Shown piece after piece: positions 11,981 to 24,800 of a stretch of 64,000 bases of DNA (the stretch's first letter is position 1; each line of letters starts with the position of its first letter). Under the pieces are notes generated by a model. It searched no databases. It saw only the letters and a program-made list of their open reading frames with translations, and was not told the DNA's origin. The DNA lies in the NCBI GenBank assembly GCA_015680685.1, contig MNCI01004325.1, positions 1 to 64,000 of the forward strand. The letters run 5' to 3'. Position numbers and translations under genes: made by a program. This DNA comes from Gnetum montanum (taxonomy: Eukaryota > Streptophyta > Gnetopsida > Gnetales > Gnetaceae).

Positions 11981-12805
11981 TAATGAGTGGTAGGGTACTC
12001 CTAGGTCCAACCATATGAATTATAAGCATTCACGCATGATCCAATTGAATTCCATGGATGGAACTAGTTGTGGTATCTAGATCATTAGGCTTTGATTGTA
12101 TTTCACTGTCTTCCCACTTGGACTGGTGGTAGCTTTGTCATGTATGGTTTAGTCCAAAGTGAGGCATATGATTTTGTCTAATTCTATGTTGCTCCTAATG
12201 GCAATAAAGAGATAAATTAACTAAGCTAATGAATAGTGGAAAATAATATCTAAACTAGCCTAGCTAGCTTAGCATAAGTACTTGTCCCACTTTCCTAAAC
12301 ACATATAGCATTGCTAGGCTACTAAATGTTAAGTGTTTCTAGGTTACTAAGCACTATATGTATGCTCAATGTGGTCAAGCTTGTGTTCATTAACAACTAG
12401 AAATTAATTGCTTAATTTAAATGTATTAAAGTAAAGTGCATTAAAAAAAACATTAATCTATTCTTAGTGCTGGAAAGATTATCAAAAGAGTTCATTTTTA
12501 TTCCCATCACACTACTACACTTAGGTACATTAGTGTTCAAAAAAAGATCTGTACACACTCAAATTCCTACTACAAGCACTTAGAAAATGTTCTAACTCTA
12601 GAGGAAACAAACTACAAGAACTTTGCTAACTATGACAAAAACTGATATGAAAATCGTGAGCCCAAGCACTATATTTATAGGCTGGCATATACCCTGCAAC
12701 ATCAGATATCTAACATCACATCTTGGCTTCGACATTGGATACCTGACGTTGAAGCTCCAACATTAGATACCTAACATTGGAGTAGATGAAAAATGTAATT
12801 CATCA
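11981..12805 (-). repeat. E2 3' LTR
   Basis: Begins TAATGAGTGG (TG mutated to TA) and ends CATCA. U3 at 12690-12790 contains repeats of the type AACATTAGATACCTAACATT in place of the E1 palindromes. A polypurine tract follows at 12806 (minus strand GTTGTGGGGGTA). Confidence 0.88.
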
Positions 12806-14612
12806 TACCCCCACAACTGAATGAAAAATCCTCCTTGAGTGAAGAAGAGAAGGAACAAGTTTCTTACAAAATATTGGGAAGCTATGGGATTATTGATTGA
12901 GTGCCCAAGTGTACGAAGTTACAATCTTTATAAAATTGGGTGTTCATGATAAGAGAAGTGAACTCCATGGATAAAAATAACATCCAATGCCTCTTGGTAG
13001 TTGAAGAGCAAGAGAGAAGATCCCACGATCATGAACGATCCTCGTCATGTGGTGCTGTTGCATCATCCTTGGTAAAGATAGTCTTGCTTCTAGTCCATGC
13101 TTTCCACTGCAATCACAACAAAATCTTGAATTAGTATGCAATGTGTAACACATATTTGTTAAATGCCTTGTCTCGTTGGTGGTTACACTCGGCTAGGTTG
13201 TGATTGTAGTAGATTGATTCCTTTAGGATTTTTAGCAGGAAGGTTGACAAATAGGGTAAAGTAGATAAGTAGTCCATTAAATTTAAAAAAGGTTGATACA
13301 AGAAAATATTTTTAGAGGGTGTAAGAATTCACAATAATGAAAAGGAAAGTTCATTGAACAAGGTTGTGAAGATGTGCACAATTGGATGTCATTGATGAGG
13401 TAAATAAAAGGATTTGATTGTGAGAGTGTCTAAGGGTAAAGAACTTAACTAACCCAACCAAAAGATATGCAAGTGGGTCCTCCCCAAAGTAGCCACAAGC
13501 CTTTTATGCCCTTGCATAACTTCAAACTAAAGAGTTCGTGGGCCCCATGGATGATTAATGGTTATGGAAGGTTAAGTACAAAAACCTAGAAGAAATTACC
13601 TAAGAATTTTGACACATCAAACCAAGACATCACACAAGAACATGAAACTAGTAGTGAGGTGAGACATGGAAAGCATAGATGGATGAGAGAGAGTGAAATG
13701 GAGTTCTCAATTAAGGTCACATGAAGTCCCTTGTGAATTTTATGGTTAAATGACTTGGTAGGATCCATCATTAGTCTAGAAAAAAACCAACCATGTTCAA
13801 TGACTTTGCATCACCATTCTAAGACCAGTCCATCCCCTTAAGACACAAGAGTGCCCCCACAGAACAACCACCATTCCTTATTAAAGAAGAAAAGAAAATT
13901 AGGAAGTGGGAAAGGGGCTTAGTTAGAGGGGACCTTCAAGCATGGGTAACATGTCTTTCTAGTCTCATAACCAATTTTTGTAGCTCATTTATTTTGTCTA
14001 AGGGGTGTGCTTTAAATTTTCATCTTTTCTTTTTTGATGAGAACCACACCATGCAAAGATTTATTCAACTTCCGTTTATTGGTCGAATGGTAATAAGTTC
14101 ATGAAAACACACATGCACCCAAGTAAACAGAAAGGCATAAAGAATATCAAATCCCCTTGAAGTTACACATTGTTCACACCTAAATCCTTTCCAATTCTGA
14201 AAACTACCAAAGTCACAAGTTCATTCAAGTTTCATTAATGAAAAAGGGACTACATGTTTCCAAAAAAAGGAAAACCATAGAGTTGGTGAATGGATGGATG
14301 TTATGGACTCACTACCTATTGCATGAAAAAGAACCATGTCCTAATTTTTAGTAAGAAAATTCAAAGCTAGAATCTAGACACCAACAATCAAATAACAAAA
14401 TAGTGCATACCACTATCAAACAATGCATTACCATTGTACCTAGCACTTATTAACAAAAGGTTAGAAAAAGACATCAAAATAAAATATTAAAAAAGTGTAA
14501 AATTTTCAAGAAATAGAAAATGTACTAATAATGGTGTAAAAAAAATTAGAAAATATTAATAACATGAAAACAAGAAGATGTAAAATAAAGAATGTGTAAA
14601 ACAAGAAGATGT
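12806..14612 (-). other. E2 3' non-coding region
   Basis: Homologous to 1607-3585 of E1, including the CCTCCCCAAAG block near 13468, ACCTTCAAGCATGGGTAACATG near 13935 and the pyrimidine tract near 14020. No credible coding region. Confidence 0.7.
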
Positions 14613-15608
14613 NNNNNNNNNNNNNNNNNNNNNNNNNNNNNNNNNNNNNNNNNNNNNNNNNNNNNNNNNNNNNNNNNNNNNNNNNNNNNNNNNNNNNNNN
14701 NNNNNNNNNNNNNNNNNNNNNNNNNNNNNNNNNNNNNNNNNNNNNNNNNNNNNNNNNNNNNNNNNNNNNNNNNNNNNNNNNNNNNNNNNNNNNNNNNNNN
14801 NNNNNNNNNNNNNNNNNNNNNNNNNNNNNNNNNNNNNNNNNNNNNNNNNNNNNNNNNNNNNNNNNNNNNNNNNNNNNNNNNNNNNNNNNNNNNNNNNNNN
14901 NNNNNNNNNNNNNNNNNNNNNNNNNNNNNNNNNNNNNNNNNNNNNNNNNNNNNNNNNNNNNNNNNNNNNNNNNNNNNNNNNNNNNNNNNNNNNNNNNNNN
15001 NNNNNNNNNNNNNNNNNNNNNNNNNNNNNNNNNNNNNNNNNNNNNNNNNNNNNNNNNNNNNNNNNNNNNNNNNNNNNNNNNNNNNNNNNNNNNNNNNNNN
15101 NNNNNNNNNNNNNNNNNNNNNNNNNNNNNNNNNNNNNNNNNNNNNNNNNNNNNNNNNNNNNNNNNNNNNNNNNNNNNNNNNNNNNNNNNNNNNNNNNNNN
15201 NNNNNNNNNNNNNNNNNNNNNNNNNNNNNNNNNNNNNNNNNNNNNNNNNNNNNNNNNNNNNNNNNNNNNNNNNNNNNNNNNNNNNNNNNNNNNNNNNNNN
15301 NNNNNNNNNNNNNNNNNNNNNNNNNNNNNNNNNNNNNNNNNNNNNNNNNNNNNNNNNNNNNNNNNNNNNNNNNNNNNNNNNNNNNNNNNNNNNNNNNNNN
15401 NNNNNNNNNNNNNNNNNNNNNNNNNNNNNNNNNNNNNNNNNNNNNNNNNNNNNNNNNNNNNNNNNNNNNNNNNNNNNNNNNNNNNNNNNNNNNNNNNNNN
15501 NNNNNNNNNNNNNNNNNNNNNNNNNNNNNNNNNNNNNNNNNNNNNNNNNNNNNNNNNNNNNNNNNNNNNNNNNNNNNNNNNNNNNNNNNNNNNNNNNNNN
15601 NNNNNNNN
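14613..15608. other. Assembly gap (996 N)
   Basis: Run of unknown bases. The left flank ends and the right flank begins with AGATGT. By comparison with E1 the gap should hold the zinc knuckle, the Pro-rich linker and the protease of E2. Confidence 0.98.
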
Positions 15609-17084
15609 AGATGTCACATCCATTATCTTCATATGTGGTTGAGTCTATAGCCTCACTTTCTTTAGCCATTTTTCCTATTTGCCAAAAAGTGTTCCTAGTT
15701 GTTTCTTAGTTTTGTATCCTTGGTTTAGTGTAGTTGACTAACTTGTTTTGCATGATCCTCTCCTCAACCATTTCAACAATAGTTGTAACATTTTCATATA
15801 TCTATTTGGACATCCTATTAAACTTTGCTTCTAGTTCATCAATAGGCTCCTATATAGGCAAAGTTTGTTGCGGGGTCAACTTATCGAGAGCGGTTTCATT
15901 CTCCTTACCATAGATTTGGACCTCCTTATATTGAAGAGTTGGATCCCCCATTGATATCCCTTGACATTCTCCCATTTGTGTATCTCTCCTTCTTCTTTTG
16001 CCACATGTTTGATTAGCTCTTGGATCTGATGGACTTGGAGCTTATATAATTTCCCTAGGGCATACATCCCAAGGTTTTTCCTTATTTCATTATGAAGTTC
16101 ATCTATGATGTGGAAACGTTGCCTCTCCTCGAAGAAACCATGGCCTGGGCATTTATTTAGTAAGGCATAATATCTATCTAAGGCCATATCCAAGGGTTCA
16201 TGTTGTTCTTTCTTCCACTCTTGGATCTGCCTCCTCAAATTGGACACTCTTGCATAGGTTTGGTATTTCTCATTGAATAGTTCCAACATTGTTGACCATT
16301 GTCAGATTGAATTTGGTCTCAACAATCTATACCACACTTAAGCCCTATCAATTAGTATCCTAGAAAAGAACTTAAGCTTTTGCCATCCATTTTCAATGTT
16401 GTAACAAGTACATGCATCCTGGAAGGCTTGTAAATGATTTTGTGGATCTGAATCATAGCCTCCTACAAATTTAGGAATATTATTCATGTCAAGTTTGGGT
16501 AGATGACTATTTTTATGATTCTTGTGAGATATCTTATTGGCCTCTATGATATACATTAGGCTCTTAGTGACCAACAAGGGTTCATTTTCATCAAACAAGT
16601 TGTAAGGGAAATTTCTATTTCTATTCATTTGGTCATGATGATGTTATCTATGTTCATGATGACATCTTTCACTTTTCCCATGGGTTCGAATTTGGTTTTT
16701 AGTCTGACCCTTTAGTGAAGCCTTATCTCCATACCTATGTTCATCTTCATTAGAACTAGACATTGAAGGGGAAGAGAAGGATTAGGAACTAGAAGGATTG
16801 CCATGACTTCTATGGTGTTCCCTAGGGTTCTTTGATTTATTGTTCCTTGGTTTCAAGGAGGTCTTAGGCCTTGAGGCCTCCCCTAGCTCAGGACTTACAT
16901 CATCTCCTCCAAGATTATCTATCTTAGGTGAATGTAGTCTTTGAGTGTTGTTAGGGTGGTCATAATCATAAGAAACCCCTGCATACAGTTGGTCACTCCA
17001 ATTTTCTTCATTGTATATCTTGTTATTTCTCCAATGAATGTGTTCACTATAAAGTTCATAGTCACTTTCATGTGAGAGAGACAT
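15609..17084 (-). pseudogene. E2 gag, partial (3' part in the gap)
   Basis: Starts at ATG 17084 (MSLSHESDYELYS), preceded by AATAACA. The first 100 codons are open and charged. The capsid core follows in 16338-16628 (FVGGYDSDPQNHLQAFQDAC) and 15876-16289 (MLELFNEKYQTYARVSNLRR...LDMALDRYYALLNKCPGHGF), typical of plant Retrotrans_gag. The last codons before the gap (EDNGCDI, 15610-15630) are the start of the zinc knuckle seen in E7. Stops and frameshifts separate the blocks. The N-terminus is like E6 and unlike E1/E4. Confidence 0.8.
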
Positions 17085-17191
17085 TGTTATTGGTTTATGG
17101 TGTGTGTGAGTTAATATTTTTCAAAAAGATATATCATTAATGCCTTTACAGGGATCTTGTATAATATAACTAATCTAGATAACTAGCACCA

Positions 17192-17210
17192 TCCCCGACA
17201 ACAATGTCAA
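17192..17210 (-). other. E2 primer-binding site (tRNA-Asp type)
   Basis: The minus strand next to the 5' LTR reads TTGACATTGTTGTCGGGGA, a decayed tRNA-Asp complement. Confidence 0.65.
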
Positions 17211-18010
17211 TGATGATCTATGAGCCACCCCTATGCCCAACCATACGAATCACAAGTGTTCACGCATGATCCAACCAAATTTTGTGGATGGAACTAGTTG
17301 TGGCATATAGATCATTAGGCTTTGATTGCAGTTTGCTATCTTCCCACTTGGACTAGTGCTAGCTTTGTCACATATGGTTTAGTCCAAAGTGAGGCATATG
17401 ATGTTGTCTAATTCTATGTTGTTCATAATGATGATAAAGACATAAATTAACTAAGCTAATGAATAGTGGAAAATAAGATCTAAACTAGCCTAACACAAGT
17501 ACTTGTCCCACTTTCTTGAACACATATAGTGTTTTTGGGCTACCAAACGTTAAGCGTTGCAAGGTTATCAAGCACTATATGTATGCTCAAAGTGGTCATG
17601 CTTGTGTTCATTAACAACTAGAAATTAATTACTTAATTTAAATGCATTAAAGTAAAGTGCATTAAAGGAAAAATTAATCTATTCTCAGTGCTCCAAGGAT
17701 TATCAAAAGAGTTCATTTTTATTCCCGTCACACTGTTACGCTCACGTACATCAGTGTTCGAACAAAGATCCATACATACTCAGACTCCTACTATAGCCAC
17801 TCAGAAAATATTCTAACTATGGAGGAAACAAACTACAAGAGCTTCACTAACTATGAAAAAAATAGATATGAAAATTGTGAGCCCAAGCGCTATATTTATA
17901 GGCTAGAATACCCTACAACATCAGATATCCAACATCGCATCTTGGCTCTGACATCGGATACCCGACGTCGAGGCCTCGATGTCTGAGTAGATGAAAAAAG
18001 TGATTCATCA
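17211..18010 (-). repeat. E2 5' LTR
   Basis: 800 bases, TGATG...CATCA. U3 near 17925-17990 has GATATC, GATACC and CCGACGTCG elements where E1 has GATATC palindromes. The CpG-rich forms survive better here than in the 3' LTR. Confidence 0.88.
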
Positions 18011-18015
18011 CATAT

Positions 18016-19096
18016 GCATCAAAGGTTTATTAATTTTAGTAAATCTAGAGATAAATTTTGTAATGAAATTTATCTTTCCAAAGAAAGATCTAAAATACTT
18101 TTTACTTACAAGATGCTCAATATTCTATACTGCTTGAATTTAGGAATTATCTATAGAAATTCCTTCTTGATAGATCACATGACCTAGTAAACTTCTAGAT
18201 TTAACCCCAAAGATACATTTCTTGGGATTTAATGAAATACCATGCTCACAACATCATTCAAAAGCTTATTGAGGATGATCAATATGATTTTCCTTTCTTT
18301 TTGAAAAGATAGTGATATCATCCAAATAAACAACAATGAACTTGCCTATTAAACCTTTAAAGGCTAAATCCATTGTGCTTTGAAAAGTAGCTTTAGCATT
18401 TAATAATCCAAATGGCATTCTTTGGTAAGTGAAAGTTTCCCACTTGGTGATAGATGTTGTTTTATATTTGTCACTCCTATCTACCATAATCTAATTATAG
18501 CTTGAAAAACCATCTAGGAAAGAATATACTTGATAACTTGATACTTTGATCAACATTTCATCAATTCTAGGAAGGGGGTATTTATCCTTTTTTTTAGGCT
18601 TCATTCAAATTCTTGAAATCTACTCAAAGCCTAATATCACCATTCTTCTTTCTTACTAGAACAAGGTTAGCTAACCATGTCAAATATCAAACCAGATATC
18701 TAATTTAGGCTTGTAATAACTTCTTGATCTTAGCTTCCATAGCTAGCTTAAATGATGGATTAAATTTCCTTTGTTTTTATTTAACTATATTACAATCATT
18801 TATCAAAGGAATTTTATGTGTCATCACATTTGGTATAAAACTTTAAGATCGTCATAAGACCAAGTAAAATTTTCCAAATTATTTTTCAGGAATGATGATA
18901 AATTTTTCTTAAAGATTAAATCCTTTTCCTTTGTGACATTTAACATCTTTGGTATATTAGTAGATTTGAAATTCACTGCTTCATAAGCTTGATCATCTAG
19001 ATTTTGTATATCTTTTCTAGTAAGCAAATTTTTGCTAAACTCATGTTCATAATCAATCACCTTTTTGGGAATAGAATTTCTCTTAAACCCTAACAC
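18016..19096 (-). pseudogene. E3 reverse transcriptase, degenerate, interrupted by E2
   Basis: Minus-strand RT. A linker lies at 18824-19096. The start of the RT core, about 18500-18760, has the conserved WLANLVLVRKKNGDIRL-type strand. The block at 18266-18487 has RMPFGLLNAKATFQ followed by the catalytic YLDD of plant Ty3/gypsy enzymes (VVYLDDITIFSK). The motif itself is intact, but frameshifts near 18487 and 18700 and several stops break the protein. The reading frame runs to the CATAT target site at 18011-18015 and continues at 11980 beyond E2. Confidence 0.85.
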
Positions 19097-19189
19097 TATT
19101 TAAGGTATGATTTGACTTTTGAATTCCTATTTATTTCTCAAGAATCTTAGCAATTGATCATCTCTGAATAGTTGTAAATTCTTTATGTT

Positions 19190-20259
19190 ATTTGGTATCG
19201 ATGGTTGATGTTCATCCTCAATTGTTATCCCTTCATAACTTTCTATCCTTTTCACATCTAATGAGGAAGTTTCTTTCGCTAAGTCATATACTATATAATT
19301 AGCCTTCCTACCTATATGTTCTATTTGGTAGTGATGAAACTAGTCCAACATTTTGCAGAAAAGCTATTTATAATGTTGCAAGAATGAGCTTTGACTACAC
19401 AATTTCCTTTAACTTGTTCACAAACTAATCTTGAGTTTTCTTTTATGGTGATTACCTTGATTTATTTTTTCAATACTGTTTTAATTCTAATACTCAAAGC
19501 TTCGTATTCAACATTGTTATTCATACAAGGGAAATATAGATGAATTTCTTTAAATATTTTTAGGAAATCATCTTTTACTATAACTACTCTAACTCATGCA
19601 CCTTGGAAGTTACAAGAACCATCAAAGTATAGTTCCCACTTGCTCTCACCTTGAGATTCCTCTTTTTTGAAGTTATCAACTTTTTGAAGTGTGCAAATTC
19701 TGGTTTCAAAAGCTCTTGTTTCAATGACTTTATTTTTTCCATTTGAAGTAATGTTTTCATTCATCAAAGGTTCACTATAAATGTATATTTGATTCATCTC
19801 TCCTTTCCAAGGTAGCCACATATGAGAATAATCTGTTGATATGTAACTGGAGAAATTCTTACTTGAACTTCTACTCAACAAAAGACTATGTGAATATGGT
19901 ATATCTACCACTTGAATAGTTACTCTACTTTTGATACGAGGTTCAGAAGTGATTTCTATTAAAATATTGGGTAGCTGCTCTATAGTCTTCACTATACTTT
20001 TGTCCACTTGAACAATCTTTTTATTAGATTTCTTGAGAGTTAAACCAAGTTTTTTACATATAGTCAATGACATGATAGTAGATGTATCTCTAGAATCAAC
20101 CAAACAATTGTGAAAATACTTTTCCTTTAACTTCATTGTCAATAGAAAAGGAGAAGCTTCTTTATTAGGAGTACACTCATAACTAGTTTTTCTTGTCTTA
20201 TCAATGTTAGATACATAGCTTAATTCTAACTTTCCAACTCTTCTTTTACCTTTAATCAA
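19190..20259 (-). pseudogene. E3 protease followed by an RNase H-like domain
   Basis: The 221-codon open part (19594-20259) starts with a retropepsin-like domain. Its active-site strand reads CLVDSRDTSTIMSL, so the usual DSGAS is DSRDTS, with the Gly lost. LLLSRSSS and the segment HMWLPWKG follow, typical of plant gypsy protease C-terminal regions. The frame then enters an RNase H fold (WELYFDGSCNFQGA). After a stop it continues with NNNVEYEALS and ENSRLVCEQVKG, that is FDG, a conserved Glu, and a GDS-like strand with D changed to N. This domain lies upstream of RT, separate from the RNase H expected after RT, which gives a dual-RNase-H layout. Confidence 0.75.
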
Positions 20260-20342
20260 TTCTAAAGCCTTTCTCTACTAATCTCCTATCTATAATAATT
20301 GATATATATTGATGATGGCCTTAACGTGTTTAATATCCTCAA

Positions 20343-21786
20343 TTAGATCATTTTCACCATCACTAGAAATCTTGGTTTCTTCATCCATTTATTAAAAGAA
20401 TGATTTTGAGTAGTTTGTTCTACTTGATCTTCTTTACTTTTATTCTTTTCTCTTCTACTTGGTTCAAAAACCTTTTTCTTAGTAGATGGATTAGAAATAA
20501 CATTTGGAAGCTTGGAAGTAGTTAATTCTTTCTTTGATTGAAGATTATATCCATTTTCTTCATTGTTATTACACTCTTCATTTGATGATATATCTTCTTC
20601 AGAACTTGATAGGGAAGAAGTGTTACTAAATCCATAGTTAGAAGATTTACTTGCATAATAAACACTAGATAGCTCATTATTTGATTCAATATCAAGGAAG
20701 TTAGACATAATAAGATCATTTTCATCCTCATCTTCTACTAACTTAGTATCTTGATGCTTATGTTTTCTGTTTTCCTTTTCCTCCTTGATTTTAACTCTTG
20801 CCAAAGCTTTTTCTAATTTCACTACCTTGTTGGGTAAGTCTTCTATTAACTGTCATTTTTTAGATTCTTTGCCTTTTAACTCTTGATTTGCCTTAACATG
20901 AGATGGACCTGGTAATGCTTTAAGTTGAGCAAAACCTTGTATAGGAATCATTATCTTCTCTCTCTCTCTCTCTCTCTCTTTTAGTTGTGATAATCTCTTC
21001 ATTATTCAAGTTCAATTATTTTTCTAACTATATAGCTTCACTAAAGTAGTCATTCAATGTTATCAAGTTTGGAGTTCTTCTTAACTATATTGAAATATTG
21101 GGATTTACAACCTTAAGATAAGTATCTCTACGTATTTCATTTGATGGCCTATACTATCTTGTAAAGAGCTTACAAATTCATTGAAATGTAATATTGAAAT
21201 CTCTAATTGACTATTTGACTTCTTGATTAACTTGTACTAGCCCATAGTACAATTGTTGTTGATCTAATTGATTATCAAACTAGGCCAAGAAAAGACTTTT
21301 CATATCATTCCAACTTGTAATACTATTGCTTGGAAAGTTTGAATACCAAATTTAAGCCATATCCTTTAAATTTTCTACAAACAACCTACAAGCTTGATCT
21401 TGATGTTGAACATTTGCATGAGCCAAAGCTAACTTAAATAAGTGAATGTATTCTTCAACTAAGTAATCTTTTCTAAAATATGTATAAACTACCTTAGGAA
21501 TATTATTGTAGTTTTGAAATCATAATGATGTAACTCTTTGCCAAGGATTTTCCATCCTATTAAAATTCCTTTTGATCATTGAACTCTTATACTTCTTTGA
21601 CTTTCTCTTATAGACTAGTAAACTAGACAGAAGAAGTAGTCTTCTTATCTTTTTGGTCATTACTCCACTACCTGTTCCAAATTCAAAATTATTTTTCTAT
21701 TCTTCTTCTAATGAATAATTAGTCTTAAAATCAAGAATTTCTTTGAAACTTTTTAAATCTTCCAAACTATTAGCCTGTATGATCAT
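20343..21786 (-). pseudogene. E3 gag, degenerate
   Basis: Capsid-type gag of a Ty3/gypsy element. A good start is the ATG at 21786, about 50 bases after the LTR edge. The Retrotrans_gag core is visible at about 21450-21150 (CRLFVENLKDMA, then IWYSNFPSNSITSWNDMKSL). The C-terminal part, 20343-20822, is an open 159-codon frame rich in Glu, Ser, Asn and Lys with no zinc knuckle. A run of CT dinucleotides at about 20953-20980 interrupts the middle part as an imperfect microsatellite. Stops occur at several former Trp/Gln codons. Confidence 0.75.
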
Positions 21787-21813
21787 GAACTCAAAATAGC
21801 ATCTAATTTTTAA

Positions 21814-21835
21814 GCTCTCCTAGCAACAAAATAAC
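21814..21835 (-). other. E3 primer-binding-site region
   Basis: Immediately inside the 5' LTR the minus strand reads TTTTGTTGCTAGGAGAGC. This resembles the tRNA-Asp complement (TGGCGCCGTTGCCGGGGA) with decay and a small indel, so the tRNA identity is uncertain. Confidence 0.45.
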
Positions 21836-24800
21836 TGTTGGGGTGCTAGGACTATTAGGATTATGAACTTAGGTGAAAAATTTTCTTTTCCTATGTAATA
21901 GACATTTTGCCCTTCTTCTAGTGCCAAAAGAATTGTTGGTGACCATTTTGGACCGCCAACATTGGGAGGCCTTCAGTCTTGCAACCTTGGTAAGTCACGA
22001 GACGAAGGTGTTCTTCAAACAGGGTGTAGGTGCTTATTGATCTCTAGCAACACCAAGGCCTAGATACCTCCAAATAGACTCAATGATTATGAAACAAACT
22101 AAACATGAGTATGTTTTTGTTGTTCTAAATGTTGAAATAGTTAAGTTATGTATGAAACTATAATTGGCTATCATAAAAAAAATTCAACTTTGTCAAATAC
22201 TATAAGTTTTTTAAGGTTCCTATTTTGTCCAATCACCTAGTCTATATAGTCCCTATAGTACGTTACTTGTAACAAATAAAAGTTTGCAAAAATGTTTAAG
22301 CATAATTCTACCAATCTACTTCTAATTTCCACAAGAGAAAAAGTTCTACAAGAAAACTAGAAATAAAGCAAGATTCAATGGACTTAGAAAGAGAAAAGAA
22401 AAAAAGTAGATTTATGTGAAATCTCAAATATTTAAGCAAGATAAATTGACAAGAGGAATCACTTTATAATAAAGCTATCCCAATTCAATCTAACTATGAA
22501 TTGTCCAAACCTTTTGAGCTCAATAAGTAATTTCATAAAAGACAATATTATTACTGTTTCAAAAATGCTTTGTAAATAACAAAGTACAAGCTTCTATTTT
22601 GGCTAGTTAATAGTTTTCAAGGATTGCATTCAACAGAGCCTTAAATTTTTTTTGACAATTTCAAGATTGAAATACCAAGGCAATACACTTTAAAACAATG
22701 AATCTATTTCAGTTGTCTCAAAATACTAAAGATTTTCCTAGATTCTCTATGCTCAAAACAAGCAATTTTGTTAAGACATTACTATTAAATTACTTTAGAG
22801 GCTTTTTAACAACATAAGCTATTTTATTATAAATCTTAATAGAACTCTAATATTTTGCAAAAATAGAGCTATAAAAGCAACCTAGAAAAAAATCCCAAAA
22901 TTAAATGCCAAGCAAGATACTATCTAAACCATTAGCTAAGTAACTAAAAAAAATAGGAAGAAATGAACTCATCGGATTAAAAAAAAGTAGCAAAATTGAT
23001 GTCTTTAGTAAGCCATCTTACAAGCAATCTTCAATTTTATTTTTCTCAAAAATCTTTGTCATCTATTCTACCTTGAAGGTCCTTTTATAGTTCCCTTAAC
23101 TTCTAGATGGGGTTGTTAGAAATTTGAGCTATGGTTCCCAAGTGTTTTCTTGGGAACAAATATCATGGAGATTACCATAGGAAGTTACAAAAATTAAAGA
23201 ATACGTGTCATAATTGGCAAGTTTCCATTCAAATACAGATATTTAGGAGATTTATTTGTGCTTTTATACAACCTTTATGGGAAATTCAACTTTAAATAAA
23301 AGTTTATAGATCTCCCTTTTCTAAATTGTAACCTTCCCACATGTACATGTACTTTATTCAAACTTATATTATAATTTTATAGCCACTACAATAATATATA
23401 TAGTGTTTTTAATTATGTTTTGACCCAAATTTTTAACTCAAAGATGGAACATGATTTTCTCCAACATGGTATGAGCACAATGGTTCGTCGCTATCATGAT
23501 GCTGCCGCCTCCTTATCCATTGGCATGTAATTGATGCAAAAATGGTGTCACCATGATGAATAGACATGTTTAGAGCATAACCTTGGAATCCATAGCACAT
23601 TGATTGCATGTTTTGTGAAATTTTTCACGCTCCACCTATTCCCTCTTTCCTATCTAGCAATTGTCGATGCTCCCAACTCTATCATCATTGGAAGTTGGAA
23701 GTTCGTAGCCACATTTTTAGCCATCATGATCTTTTGCATTAGCATGACCTCTACCATTGTCGTTGGCATTGAGATTGGGACTATTTATTTTCTCATTTGA
23801 TTTCTCAAAGTCATTTTATAGGGTTTGTAGTTAGCCTTTTTTGAGCTAGATTAAACCACCATTGAGTTGTAATTTTGCCCCTCTACGTTTTTGGCCTTGC
23901 CTCAACCTTGTTGCTAACATTAGCATACACTAGGGCTGTATGTTTCCACTTGAAAATCACAATTTGCCATTGTTAGTTCCTCTATGTGTAGGTGAGTGAA
24001 AAATTCATTAGTTGTGATGGTTATGTAGGGAAGAGCTACAATGTAGTGTAACTAGTAAAAATTTGTTGTTGTTATTTGAATAGATGTTGCCAACAACAAA
24101 AATCCAAGTAGAAAATACCATGTATAGGAATCCCTCAACTATAGTCACCCATCTTGACTTTAATTCTTTGCCCCTGTTACCATTGGATGCTTTGTTTACT
24201 TTCATAATTACCATATCTCATTCAAGTACAATTTGGGTATGTTTCTATGTCTTCATAAATTCATTTCTCATGGAATTCATCTTAGGCAGCAAGAAAATCT
24301 ATCCAACTATGCAATGGAAAATGATGAGCCTAGTGTACTCAACAATAGAAATGATGGAGGTTGCATTAATTGTTTTTGATCTTATTTAAGGCAAGAATTT
24401 TAACTTGATGACTTTAACTTTCAATTTTTGTTGCTACTCTAGTAATTTAGAATACAATTCCATAAACAATAGCTAACCCTCATTATTTCCTTCAATTATT
24501 TTTCCACTTTCTAGAGTAGCAATTCAATAGTTCATTATAGAGGATTTCTCACGATATCATGACAATGATTTTCTTAAACTTTAAATTGTCAAATTCTTGA
24601 TATCCTAGCCATGCATTGCACATTTCACATTGATTGTTTCCACCAGAACTTAAAGATATTGGCCTTGTAACAGGCTTATGATGGATTTAACCTCAAGCAA
24701 AGAGAATGTTGATTGTCTGTTGTATCTATTAGAACTCAAAAATTCAAAGGTATAGAGAATTGGAAAAGTAATCCATCTCATGCTTCCAATTAAAATTCCA

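Larger units (their letters stand above)
11981..18010 (-). mobile_element. E2: gag-type LTR element inserted in E3 pol
   Basis: LTRs at 11981-12805 and 17211-18010 with a perfect CATAT target duplication (11976-11980, 18011-18015). The gag starts at 17084 on the minus strand. The protease region would fall in the N gap. No pol domain is visible in the sequenced part, and the gap (996 N) is too short for RT plus integrase if its stated size is right. It belongs to the E1 family by terminus, primer site, gag and 3' region, but its LTR is a separate subtype. Confidence 0.85.

Noticed and set aside
14506-15709. Long ORFs of 350-390 codons on both strands
   Set aside because: They are created by the 996-base N run; only the short gag end at 15609-15669 on the minus strand is real.
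24084-24389. 101-codon hydrophobic ORF
   Set aside because: Lies inside the E3 5' LTR and is not conserved as a frame in the sister LTR (7606-9139).
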